NCBI RefSeq assembly: GCF_002001165.1
Contig: NZ_MUNQ01000016.1
Span: forward strand, 1 to 64,000
Reading direction: 5' to 3'
Length of the DNA: 64,000 bases
Source: Rhodanobacter sp. C05
GTDB taxonomy: Bacteria > Pseudomonadota > Gammaproteobacteria > Xanthomonadales > Rhodanobacteraceae
Numbering within the stretch: the stretch's first letter is position 1; each line of letters starts with the position of its first letter. The translations under genes were made by a program, and so were the position numbers. The notes under the pieces are model-generated. The model worked only from the letters and a program-made list of their open reading frames with translations. It ran no database searches and was not told the origin of the DNA. Shown in pieces: positions 46,655-54,689 of the stretch.

Positions 46655-47759
46655 TGCCCGGGATGCGCCAGCGGCCATCTTGCAGGGTAGAGCGCAGTGC
46701 GGCGTCCCACGTCGAAATATCGATACCACGTGCGGCCAGCCACTTTCGATCGAACAGCGTCTGCGCGTAACGTTCACCACGGTCGCACAGCAGGCTGACA
46801 ATGCTGCCATGTTCGCCGTGGGCCCTCATCGATGCGGCAAGCTTCAGGCAAGCAACCAAATTTGTACCGGACGAGCCTCCGTAGCGATGGCCAAACAGCT
46901 CCTCCAGAAGCCAAGCGGCGGCGATCGAGGCGGCATCGGGTACCTCGATCACCCGATCGACCAAATCAAACAAAAATCCTGGCTCTACCCGTGGCCGGCC
47001 AATGCCTTCGATCAACGTCGGCTGGCTTGCCCTGACGTTGGGATCCCGGCTGCGCCAGCCATGCACAAAGCCACTGCCCGTCGGCTCGGCTACGCACAGC
47101 TGCGTATAGAGCCGACGGTAGCGCAGGTAGCGCCCGATGGTGGCGGAGGTACCACCAGTTCCGGCACCACAGACGATCCACGCTGGCACCGGTCTGGGCT
47201 CCAAAACGAGCTGGCCGATGATCGATTCTGCGATATTGTTGTTGCCACGCCAGTCGGTAGCCCGCTCGGCCAGGCCGAACTGGTCAAGATGACAGGCGCC
47301 GCGCTTCGCGTGCGCAATCGCCCGCTCATGTACCTGCGACGGGTCATTGACGAGGTCGCACTCGCCTCCGAGCGCATGCACGTCGCGGATCTTGCCTGGC
47401 GCAGTACCCTCTGGCATCACTGCGATGAACGGTAGTCCAAGCAATCGCGCGAACCATGCTTCCGAAATTGCAGTGCTGCCAGAGGAGGCATCGACCACGG
47501 TTTGCCCTTCGCACAGTCGGCCATTGCACAGTGCGTACAGGAACAGCGAGCGTGCCAACCGGTGCTTGAGGCTACCGGAGGGGTGCGCGGCTTCGTCCTT
47601 AAAGTAGAAGTCGATTCCGTGAAAGCCGGGGAAGTTAAGCTTGAGTAGATGCGTGTCGGCCGAGCGGGCCGACTCCTGCGCCAGCTTCGCCAGCGCGTTG
47701 TGCACCCAGCATCGTTCGAACTCGCGTTGTGGATTGACCAATTTCAGGATCCTATCCAA
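46641..47759 (-). CDS. Cysteine-synthase-family PLP enzyme
   Basis: A 372-residue fold-type II PLP enzyme. The PLP lysine is K65 (HPSGSLKHR), the substrate loop is SSGSTAISEAW and the phosphate loop is GAGTGGTSATIGRYLRY. It differs from plain cysteine synthase in its longer N-terminus and in the C-terminal third, so a beta-replacement or beta-elimination reaction is likely but the substrate is unknown. Translation starts at a TTG overlapping the decarboxylase stop, with GGAAGG upstream. Confidence 0.8.
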   Translation of the reverse strand: MDRILKLVNPQREFERCWVHNALAKLAQESARSADTHLLKLNFPGFHGIDFYFKDEAAHPSGSLKHRLARSLFLYALCNGRLCEGQTVVDASSGSTAISEAWFARLLGLPFIAVMPEGTAPGKIRDVHALGGECDLVNDPSQVHERAIAHAKRGACHLDQFGLAERATDWRGNNNIAESIIGQLVLEPRPVPAWIVCGAGTGGTSATIGRYLRYRRLYTQLCVAEPTGSGFVHGWRSRDPNVRASQPTLIEGIGRPRVEPGFLFDLVDRVIEVPDAASIAAAWLLEELFGHRYGGSSGTNLVACLKLAASMRAHGEHGSIVSLLCDRGERYAQTLFDRKWLAARGIDISTWDAALRSTLQDGRWRIPGNGAI

Positions 47760-49740
47760 TGCCCGCCTTCCTGATCAACGTCGGGCGAGAGGCGTCAGTA
47801 ACGGTCAGCGACTGCACGCGCCGGCCGAGGAATTCAAAGTAGCGATCGATATAACTGATGCCGTTCTCATGATCGATCAGGTACGGGTTCATCAGCGTAT
47901 GACGCAGTATCAGCAGGCGTCTGTTTTCGCCGTCATGATTGAGAGTAGCCAGATCCAACCCCAAGGCATTGAGAATGCGTGCCGTCTCCACCAGCCCCAG
48001 CTCCTCCGGCCGCAGACTGGTTACCGAGCCGAAGAATTCCTTCAATTGCAGCGGCTGGCCTGGATCACAGCGCAAGGTGTCGTGCAGCGCACCGACGAAT
48101 GCATTGGCACCAGCCAGCGATGTGTTGCCGCGCGGATTGAGCGCAAGACAGACCAAGTTACTGTCCGGCGCGAACGGCACCAGCGCGTGCACGCAGTCAG
48201 CCAGATCCAGTGCAAACCGCTGCGCACGTGCGTAGAACGCCTCGGCGGCACGTATGGTGGCGCGCGGCAAGCGGCCGAAATGGCGGTGATCCAGCGGCAG
48301 TACCTTGTGGGTCACATACGCCGCGGCCGCCGCCGCGCCAGCCTTGGAACCTTCTGGAATGAACTGGCCGAGGCTACGGTAACGAGCCAGGTAGTCGCTG
48401 GGCGTGCTGGTATGGAACACGTAGTCAGCGCGCTCGGCCAGCAACGCCATCGCGCGATGGTCACGGCAAATGAAGGCGCCCGTGCCGTAGGGTAAGTAAC
48501 CAAGCTTGTGCGGATCTACTGTAGCCGAGTCAGTGTCGCCCAGTGCGGCAAATGCCGCATGCACCGCTGGCGTTGGGAACTGTACGTACTCAGTGGCTAC
48601 CTCTTCTCGCCCGCGCAGGGTGCCATTCTCGTTACGGAACAACGTGGCCAAGTAGCCACCCCAAGCTGCATCCACATGTACCGAAAAGCCGAGCCCATGT
48701 GCTTGAGCTTCCGTGCGTGCAGCTAGAACCTCATCTATCGGATCAATCGTGCCGTACTCTGTGCTGCCTAACACTGCCACGCACATCAGCACCGGCTGCC
48801 GGATGCGGACGCAGCGTTCCAGGGTGCCCCGCAATGCAGAAGGATCCAACCGCATGCCTCGGGTCGGCAGAAGCTCCAATTGGTCGCGCCCGAGGCCTAG
48901 GAGCTTCAGCCCCTTGCTCCATGAGTAGTGCGCGGTTACCGGCGCCAGCACTAGTGGCACGCGCAGCTGCGGGTGCGCGGCGAAGAAGCCGACCAGACCG
49001 CGTTGTTCGACGCGCTCATCGTCCACTCGTTTCAGCCAGTGCGCCCGCTCGGTCGGCGGCTGCGCCGCCAGCCAGGTTTGCCACGCTTCCAGAACTGCGA
49101 TGCCATCAGCATGAGAAAGATTGAAGGCGCTCCAATCATCTGGTGGCAATTCAAGTTGCGGCACACGCGCCGCACGAAGCGCAACCGGGAATGCCTTTAG
49201 CGCAAGTGCGAGTCGCAGCGCCTGGTAGTTCGCCAACGTACCGCCCGAGGTCAGATGCCCGAAGGCACAGGCCGGCTGCACCGGATCGTGCGGATAACCG
49301 AGCATGCGTGCCAGTTGAAGTCCAACCTGCACCTCCATATCAACCGTGACCGGCGCAGCGTCCTCGCTGACGTTATTGGGGTTGTACGGCAGCGTCAGTA
49401 TCTGTGCTGCCAGCCCTGGTAACAGAAGGTCCGAAGCCATATGCCCGATGTAACGAGGGCTGTGGAACGGCACTGATTTCTTCAGTGCCGCGGACAAAAG
49501 ATGGAGCTCGCGACGCATGCGCGATTCAAAAGCGAGGTAGTCGGGGTGTTGGGCTGCGCCGGTGGCAATAGCCGGTGGATCCTCCGGATGAAAATTGCGC
49601 CGCCAATACACGTGGTCGCGCAGGAACTCGACGATCAACCTTTCCAGAAGTGCGTCGTTCTCACCATAGGGACCAAGAAAGCAAGCATCCAGCGTGTGGT
49701 CGCGTGACTCCAATGCCGAGAACGGCTGTGCTGCGCTCAT
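47752..49740 (-). CDS. Group II PLP decarboxylase, tyrosine-decarboxylase-like
   Basis: A 662-residue PLP-dependent decarboxylase resembling bacterial tyrosine decarboxylases in size and motifs: HSPRYIGHMASDLLLPG, LTSGGTLANYQALRLA, HVDAAWGGYLATLF with the PLP-contacting aspartate, and TVDPHKLGYLPYGTGAF with the PLP lysine. The reaction would turn an aromatic or related amino acid into an amine. The substrate is not certain. The ATG at 49740 overlaps the stop of a 61-codon gene (ATGA) and has GAGAGG upstream; the longer frame to 49779 lacks these. The next gene starts within its stop. Confidence 0.85.
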   Translation of the reverse strand: MSAAQPFSALESRDHTLDACFLGPYGENDALLERLIVEFLRDHVYWRRNFHPEDPPAIATGAAQHPDYLAFESRMRRELHLLSAALKKSVPFHSPRYIGHMASDLLLPGLAAQILTLPYNPNNVSEDAAPVTVDMEVQVGLQLARMLGYPHDPVQPACAFGHLTSGGTLANYQALRLALALKAFPVALRAARVPQLELPPDDWSAFNLSHADGIAVLEAWQTWLAAQPPTERAHWLKRVDDERVEQRGLVGFFAAHPQLRVPLVLAPVTAHYSWSKGLKLLGLGRDQLELLPTRGMRLDPSALRGTLERCVRIRQPVLMCVAVLGSTEYGTIDPIDEVLAARTEAQAHGLGFSVHVDAAWGGYLATLFRNENGTLRGREEVATEYVQFPTPAVHAAFAALGDTDSATVDPHKLGYLPYGTGAFICRDHRAMALLAERADYVFHTSTPSDYLARYRSLGQFIPEGSKAGAAAAAAYVTHKVLPLDHRHFGRLPRATIRAAEAFYARAQRFALDLADCVHALVPFAPDSNLVCLALNPRGNTSLAGANAFVGALHDTLRCDPGQPLQLKEFFGSVTSLRPEELGLVETARILNALGLDLATLNHDGENRRLLILRHTLMNPYLIDHENGISYIDRYFEFLGRRVQSLTVTDASRPTLIRKAGIG

Positions 49741-49922
49741 AGGAGCCTCTCGCATGTCCTGCCAGAAGTCAGATCGCAATATTCGACCGTGACCTTACCT
49801 TTCTGCTGAGTGAGCAAATCCGCACGCGCGCGATCCACACGAGATAGCTCGAGCGGAACCCAACCCAACGCTGTCAGCACACTATGGCCTATGACGTGAA
49901 TTTTCACATTTTCACTGCTCAT
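49737..49922 (-). CDS. Small 61-residue protein heading the decarboxylase operon
   Basis: A 61-residue soluble protein starting MSSENVKIHVIGHSVLTALGW, with a helical middle and a C-terminal VTVEYCDL strand and a second cysteine. I do not recognise it. Support comes from its context: an FNR box centred 58 bp upstream of its ATG and a stop that overlaps the decarboxylase start (ATGA). It may be an upstream coupling frame or a small partner protein. Confidence 0.5.
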   Translation of the reverse strand: MSSENVKIHVIGHSVLTALGWVPLELSRVDRARADLLTQQKGKVTVEYCDLTSGRTCERLL

Positions 49923-49973
49923 CGCACATCTCAGAGAATGTGCATATCCTGGTCCACACAGGGCGTAGTCCCA

Positions 49974-49987
49974 TTGATGCAGATCAA
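49974..49987 (-). promoter_or_regulatory. FNR box for decarboxylase-ubiD operon
   Basis: TTGATGCAGATCAA matches the FNR consensus on both half-sites, centred 58 bp before the small gene start at 49922. Confidence 0.8.
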
Positions 49988-50200
49988 ACCACAGCAATAT
50001 CTTTGGAATTTCAACCGCAGCGCAACTTGTGCGATACCGACTGACGACGGCATCTCACTTGCGTGAAGATCGTCAGATTCGCCTGACTGTCGCTAGCGAA
50101 CACACCGCTTGACCAAACGTGCACTCGATGTGGTCAACGATCCCAAGTGACTTTCGCTGAATCGAGTACCTCTAGGGTCTGCTGCTGGTTGACCTTGCTC

Positions 50201-50469
50201 CTAAATTTTCCACCTCATAATCGTGATCAGTGGCGGCTTGTTTGGTCGGATCGGCTTGCCGGTGCTTCTCGAACTGCATCCGCGTAACGTACGGCGAAGC
50301 TTCGTTAGAATAGGTTCACCAGGGCTCGGCACGAACGCTATTCCAGCCGCCCGCGTTCGACGCATAGCCTCACCTACGGCGTGCGCTGCGATGGGCCGCT
50401 TTCGGGGCCAAGAACGATCAGCGCAATCAACACAAGAAAAATCAGTTTGCCAATATTGGCAACAAACAT
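50201..50469 (-). pseudogene. tatB pseudogene
   Basis: From an ATG at 50469 the minus strand reads MFVANIGKLIFLVLIALIV, then LGPE, which is the TatB membrane helix and hinge. The frame then breaks. In the next frame RPIAAHAVGEAMRRTRAAG and later LTKLRRTLR continue the TatB amphipathic helix. The intact tatB at 32882-33466 has the same order of elements. It follows a decayed tatA in the same direction behind nosL. Confidence 0.7.
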
Positions 50470-50535
50470 CAGACACCCCTAAGGCTTGCTGATGCTTCCA
50501 CGATTGTCTTGTCCAACACTGCTTTCAGACAGAGC

Positions 50536-50713
50536 CTATGCCGCCAACTGGTCTTGCGCCCCAAGATCCCGCCCTTCCTCACCATTCATGTTTTTCTTAA
50601 GCCTCCGAATAGCTGACCCCAAATCCGGCCCATACGGCTCAACTTGCTTGCATCAAAAACCAACACAACCACGACTACAAGGATGATTCGATGCCAAATG
50701 TTCAAGATTGAAA
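50536..50713 (-). pseudogene. tatA pseudogene
   Basis: The minus strand contains a TatA-like helix (IWHRIILVVVVVLVFDASKL) in one frame and the amphipathic helix DLGSAIRRLKKNMNGEEGRD in another, ending in a stop at 50536. The intact tatA at 33471 has [20 protein letters not shown] and [16 protein letters not shown]. The start codon and the joining frame are lost. It lies just after nosL, where other denitrifiers carry a tatE gene. Confidence 0.7.
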
Positions 50714-50840
50714 GAATTCGCGAATAGGCCACTCGCCAATCTAATAGGCATTTGACGTCAGCGAGCCGACGGTAACCAGGCAGAATACTGCCGCCATTGC
50801 ATCAGCCTAGCGTTCGCACGCAACAGAGGTACCTTCTATG

Positions 50841-51569
50841 TCAGTGCGATTTCCCGTCAAGCAGAGGGAGCTGCCTCTTTCGCTGCCCTGAATCAATCTC
50901 ATGCGGAGCAGAGTTCGACATGCGCAGCAGATCAGGGAGTTCTTCCTGCTTAGCCCACGGCGAATCAGCAGAATGAGGTGGCCTAATACAAGCTTTGGCC
51001 AAGGCAAATTCCGGTGAGCCTTGAGTCGGGCAGCTATACCCAAGCATCGAGGTCAGCTCGGGAGTCACGTCGGGAAATCGCAATACTTCTCCGCCGTGCT
51101 TGCTAACGAATGCCTCGGCATCCTGCCTGGAGGCAAACGATGCAAACGTTGGTCCCATCAAGCCACTCAGTGGTTGCCAAGCCACGTAGTAGGCCTTACG
51201 CGCATCGACAAACGTATTGGCCTCGTTGGAGGGGTGCTGCCAATTGATTCGGGCGCTGTCTTGCACCAGCAGATGCTGCAGCCTTGTCATGTTTTCCGGT
51301 TGCAGGATATAGGCAAAGAAATCACGGGTTGAGCCGAATTTCAGGGGGAACTTGTCACCCTGAACATAGGCCTCCCCACGCGGCCCGGGGCCGGCCTCGA
51401 TGTACATCCCACAGACCGCGCAGACATCGCCTTTATGGATGTCCACCGCGACCTGTGGTGCTGGCGCTTGCCTGCTCTCACAAGCAGCCAATGAAAGGAC
51501 AACAAAGGCTACCAACAAGAACTCGAGGGCCCCGCCCTTCCCCTTGCAGCGCGGGCGCGACGTGTGCAT
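50841..51569 (-). CDS. nosL: NosL copper chaperone lipoprotein
   Basis: NosL is an outer-membrane-bound copper chaperone for NosZ maturation. The 242 residues have a lipoprotein signal ending LSLAAC, then the DVCAVCGMYIEAGPGPRGEA copper site, the KFGSTRDFFAYIL segment and the M-G-P-T-F-ASF motif near 150. The C-terminal 65 residues beyond LTSMLGYSCP are not usual in NosL. The ATG at 51569 has GGAGG seven bases upstream and is preferred over 51575, which overlaps the nosY stop. Confidence 0.93.
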   Translation of the reverse strand: MHTSRPRCKGKGGALEFLLVAFVVLSLAACESRQAPAPQVAVDIHKGDVCAVCGMYIEAGPGPRGEAYVQGDKFPLKFGSTRDFFAYILQPENMTRLQHLLVQDSARINWQHPSNEANTFVDARKAYYVAWQPLSGLMGPTFASFASRQDAEAFVSKHGGEVLRFPDVTPELTSMLGYSCPTQGSPEFALAKACIRPPHSADSPWAKQEELPDLLRMSNSAPHEIDSGQRKRQLPLLDGKSH

Positions 51570-51571
51570 TT

Positions 51572-52405
51572 TCATACCTCCTTTCGACGAAACAGAAACT
51601 GCGCCAGCTCAAACGGAATGACAATCCACAGCAACATGACCAGGTAGAGCACCCAAGGGCGATACACGTGGGTCGCCGTCATTCCCATGAACAGCTCGTT
51701 GCCGCTGCCCGATCCGAGCGTGGTCAGGTTGATCAGCCGAAAGACGTCGATCGGATTCAGGTAGAGCAAATGTGGGAAGAGAGATTGCTCCCACTCGTTG
51801 CCGCCGCTGAAGACCAGGATGGCCAGCAGGCAGAGGTCAAAAATGATCACCGTGCCCAACCAAGTCACCAGGGCCAAGCCTGCCGCACGCGCCTTGTCGT
51901 GGGTGATCACGCTGATCACGCTGGCCAATGCGACGAAGCTTGCCCCGAGCATTGAAGCGCTGAGCACGAAATTCCCCATGTTGAGCCAGGCCCCTGAGGT
52001 TCGCGCCTCGGGCTGCATGATCTGAATGATCACCACCGCCACGCCGAACCCCACCAGGGTAGCCGTCGCCAGCGCACAGCAGTGACCCACGAACTTGCCT
52101 GCGACCAGTTCGACTCTCGATATCGGGTAGCTGAGTACCAGTAACAGAGTGCCGTTGTCCTGTTCGCCAACCACCATGTCATAGGCGATCAACAGGCCGA
52201 TCAACGGAATCACGAAGGCCGCCAGCGTGGTCAGGCTGGCCAAAGTCGCGTCGAACGAGGTAAAGCCTATCTTGCCGGCCGCGGCGCCTCCAAAGTAGGC
52301 AATGCTTAGGGCCAGCACGGCGAACAGCAACGCCACGGCAATCGTCCAGCGATTGCGGAAGTCGTCGCGAAACTCCTTCCTGGCAATGATCAGGATGCTG
52401 CTCAT
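51572..52405 (-). CDS. nosY: ABC transporter permease NosY
   Basis: NosY is the membrane subunit of the NosDFY complex, which delivers sulfur or copper for the NosZ CuZ centre. The 277 residues have about six helices. Family features are IARKEFRDDFRNRW at the start and the MVVGEQDNGTLLLVLSYPISR segment in the coupling region. The gene overlaps nosF by four bases and nosL by two. Confidence 0.93.
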   Translation of the reverse strand: MSSILIIARKEFRDDFRNRWTIAVALLFAVLALSIAYFGGAAAGKIGFTSFDATLASLTTLAAFVIPLIGLLIAYDMVVGEQDNGTLLLVLSYPISRVELVAGKFVGHCCALATATLVGFGVAVVIIQIMQPEARTSGAWLNMGNFVLSASMLGASFVALASVISVITHDKARAAGLALVTWLGTVIIFDLCLLAILVFSGGNEWEQSLFPHLLYLNPIDVFRLINLTTLGSGSGNELFMGMTATHVYRPWVLYLVMLLWIVIPFELAQFLFRRKEV

Positions 52406-53340
52406 GGCTTTTGCTTCCCCTGCTGTTTTGTGCCTGCGCCAAGATAGTCATACAGGCGCGCCAGCGATGCCTCTTTGACCACAATGTCCTCGACAGCAGG
52501 GTCTGTTACAAGCCGTTGCAGCAGGGCCAGCTTGCCCCCTTCGGCGATCTGGATCTCGAACAGGCCGTCGAACCGCACATCGTGTGTCAGCGCGAATGTA
52601 TCCAGTCCCCGAGCAAAGGCGACCGGATCGGCAGCGTCTTTCAGCTGCACCACGACGATGTCGGGCAACCCTGACTGCCGGCGAAGATCGCCAACGCTGC
52701 CCGCCGCGAGCAGCTGGCCCTGGCGCAAGATCAGAGCGCTGTCGATGTGCGGCTCAAGCTCAGCCAGCACGTGTGACGACACCAGCACGCTGTGCCCTTC
52801 GGCACGCAACTCGCCGACTATGTCATAGAGCTCGCGCGTAGCCTGCGGATCGAGTCCCCCGGTGGGTTCATCCAGCACGACGAGTTCGGGAGTTGCCAGC
52901 AGCGCCTGCGCTAGGCCCAGACGCTGTCTCATTCCCTTGGAATAGGTGGAGACCCGGCGATCCCTGGCATACGCGATGCCGACGCGCTCTAGCAGCTTAC
53001 TCGCCTGTTCCCGCGATGCACGCTTCAGGCTCGCGAGGTAGTTGATCACCTCATTTCCGGTGAGGTTTCCGTAGAACGCCACGCTCTCGGGAAGATAGCC
53101 GATGCGACGACGCAGCGAGACCGCGTTGCTCCCCCATGGGGATTGACCCAACACCTCAACGTGACCGCTGGTCGGTGCGATGAGTCCCAGGATCAGCTTA
53201 ATCAGGGTCGATTTCCCGGCGCCGTTGTGGCCCAGCAAACCAACCACCTTACCCATTGGCACGGTCGCCGAGACACCGGCCAAGGCAGCGACGCCCTTGT
53301 ATTGCTTGCCGAGAGCGGAAATATCAATAGCGTTAATCAT
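52402..53340 (-). CDS. nosF: ABC transporter ATPase NosF
   Basis: NosF is the ATPase of the NosDFY complex. The 312-residue protein has Walker A (GHNGAGKST), the signature STYSKGMRQRLGLAQALL and Walker B (LVVLDEPTGGLDP), then a C-terminal substrate domain. It overlaps nosD by eight bases and nosY by four. Confidence 0.94.
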   Translation of the reverse strand: MINAIDISALGKQYKGVAALAGVSATVPMGKVVGLLGHNGAGKSTLIKLILGLIAPTSGHVEVLGQSPWGSNAVSLRRRIGYLPESVAFYGNLTGNEVINYLASLKRASREQASKLLERVGIAYARDRRVSTYSKGMRQRLGLAQALLATPELVVLDEPTGGLDPQATRELYDIVGELRAEGHSVLVSSHVLAELEPHIDSALILRQGQLLAAGSVGDLRRQSGLPDIVVVQLKDAADPVAFARGLDTFALTHDVRFDGLFEIQIAEGGKLALLQRLVTDPAVEDIVVKEASLARLYDYLGAGTKQQGKQKP

Positions 53341-54664
53341 TTGCTCGCGCTCTCAAGTTTTCGGGAATCCTCATCAGAGGAAAGCTGTCCTGCACACTGG
53401 GCGGAGTGAACACTGGAAACGCGTGCTGCACATAACGCATCAGCAGGATCGAGGGGCTCGACATCAATACCCGTGCGCTCGGATATCTCCACAGCAGTAC
53501 ATCGACGCCATCGTTAGGCCGGTAAGGGACATCACCGATGCCATCACCGTTGAGATCCCAGCCCAAATAGTTGCTCCAGTAATTACCTCGGTGGTGCTGT
53601 GACCATTCCTCCGAATTGTTCTGCACATACATGACCTGGGTCTGGTTGTCGACGAAGGCATTGCCGTAGATATTGTTCTGGTCAGAACCTGCGGTGACAT
53701 GGATGCCGATACGCGAACGCTCCAGCAGGTTGTCCGTGATCGTATTGCCCTGGGAGAGGTACACGAAGATTGCCTTGCCCTCGGCACCGTCGACGACCTG
53801 ACCATCGGTATCGAATTGTCCCTGGATGTTGCGCACCTCGTTGCCGCGAATCTCGCTGTAATTGATGTAGTTGAGCAGGAACCCGTAAGACATGTCGTCA
53901 TACGCCTGATTGCCGATGACTCGCAGATGATCGGATGCCATCAAGGCGAAGCCTGCGGTGTTGCCGGAGCTAATGTTTCCCTCTAACAAATTCCGTTTGG
54001 AATACATGTAGTGGACGCCGTAGCGCACGTCATGGATCCGGTTGTTTTCGATCTTGTTGTCCGGGCTAACGTAGACGTAGATGCCGTCCCGGGTCTTGCT
54101 CACGTCATTCCCGGAAATCGTGCACCCGGTGTCATTCCACAGGTGAATCCCGTCACCCCGATCCGACACGCGCAATTGCGGCACGCCAACGATGGTGTTG
54201 GCGTTAACCACCACATGGTTGGCACCGTCCAGATAGACACCGAACAGCACGTTCTCGATCCTGTTGTTTGAGACGCCCACATCATCCACCGCACGGTCAA
54301 TGTAGATACCGGCATTCATCGCGGTCAGGTCCGTACCGGAGTGGCGGATCGTCAGGTCATTGATACGCACATGAGATGCTGACACGCGTATCACATCGCC
54401 TGAACCATCACCATCAAGCACTGCTCCGGGGCTGCCCACGAGCGATATCGACTTGTTCAGGTGCAGGTGCACATGGTGAACACCCGCGGGTACGTTAACC
54501 ACCGTCCCCGCCGTCGCCTCGGCGATTGTCTTCTCAAGGGAATACGGCGCTTGCGCCGCCAGGCAGAGACCAGATGCAGCAAGCAGGAGAAAGAGCAGAG
54601 GCCAAAGGCTGCGGAAGTTCAACGGACACCTCGAGCTGAGGATGAGGCTGACCCGCCAGAACAC
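53333..54664 (-). CDS. nosD: Periplasmic NosD
   Basis: NosD is a periplasmic right-handed beta-helix protein required for the CuZ centre of NosZ. The 443 residues have a signal peptide, then repeated copper-binding-like turns (GVSNNRIENVLFGVYLDG, GCTISGNDVSKTRDGIYVY, RNLLEGNISSGNT) of the NosD/CASH type. Translation likely starts at the GTG at 54664. It lies 25 bp after nosZ. Confidence 0.93.
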   Translation of the reverse strand: MFWRVSLILSSRCPLNFRSLWPLLFLLLAASGLCLAAQAPYSLEKTIAEATAGTVVNVPAGVHHVHLHLNKSISLVGSPGAVLDGDGSGDVIRVSASHVRINDLTIRHSGTDLTAMNAGIYIDRAVDDVGVSNNRIENVLFGVYLDGANHVVVNANTIVGVPQLRVSDRGDGIHLWNDTGCTISGNDVSKTRDGIYVYVSPDNKIENNRIHDVRYGVHYMYSKRNLLEGNISSGNTAGFALMASDHLRVIGNQAYDDMSYGFLLNYINYSEIRGNEVRNIQGQFDTDGQVVDGAEGKAIFVYLSQGNTITDNLLERSRIGIHVTAGSDQNNIYGNAFVDNQTQVMYVQNNSEEWSQHHRGNYWSNYLGWDLNGDGIGDVPYRPNDGVDVLLWRYPSARVLMSSPSILLMRYVQHAFPVFTPPSVQDSFPLMRIPENLRARAND

Positions 54665-54689
54665 AGGCTCCGGCGGATCCAGCCGTTCA

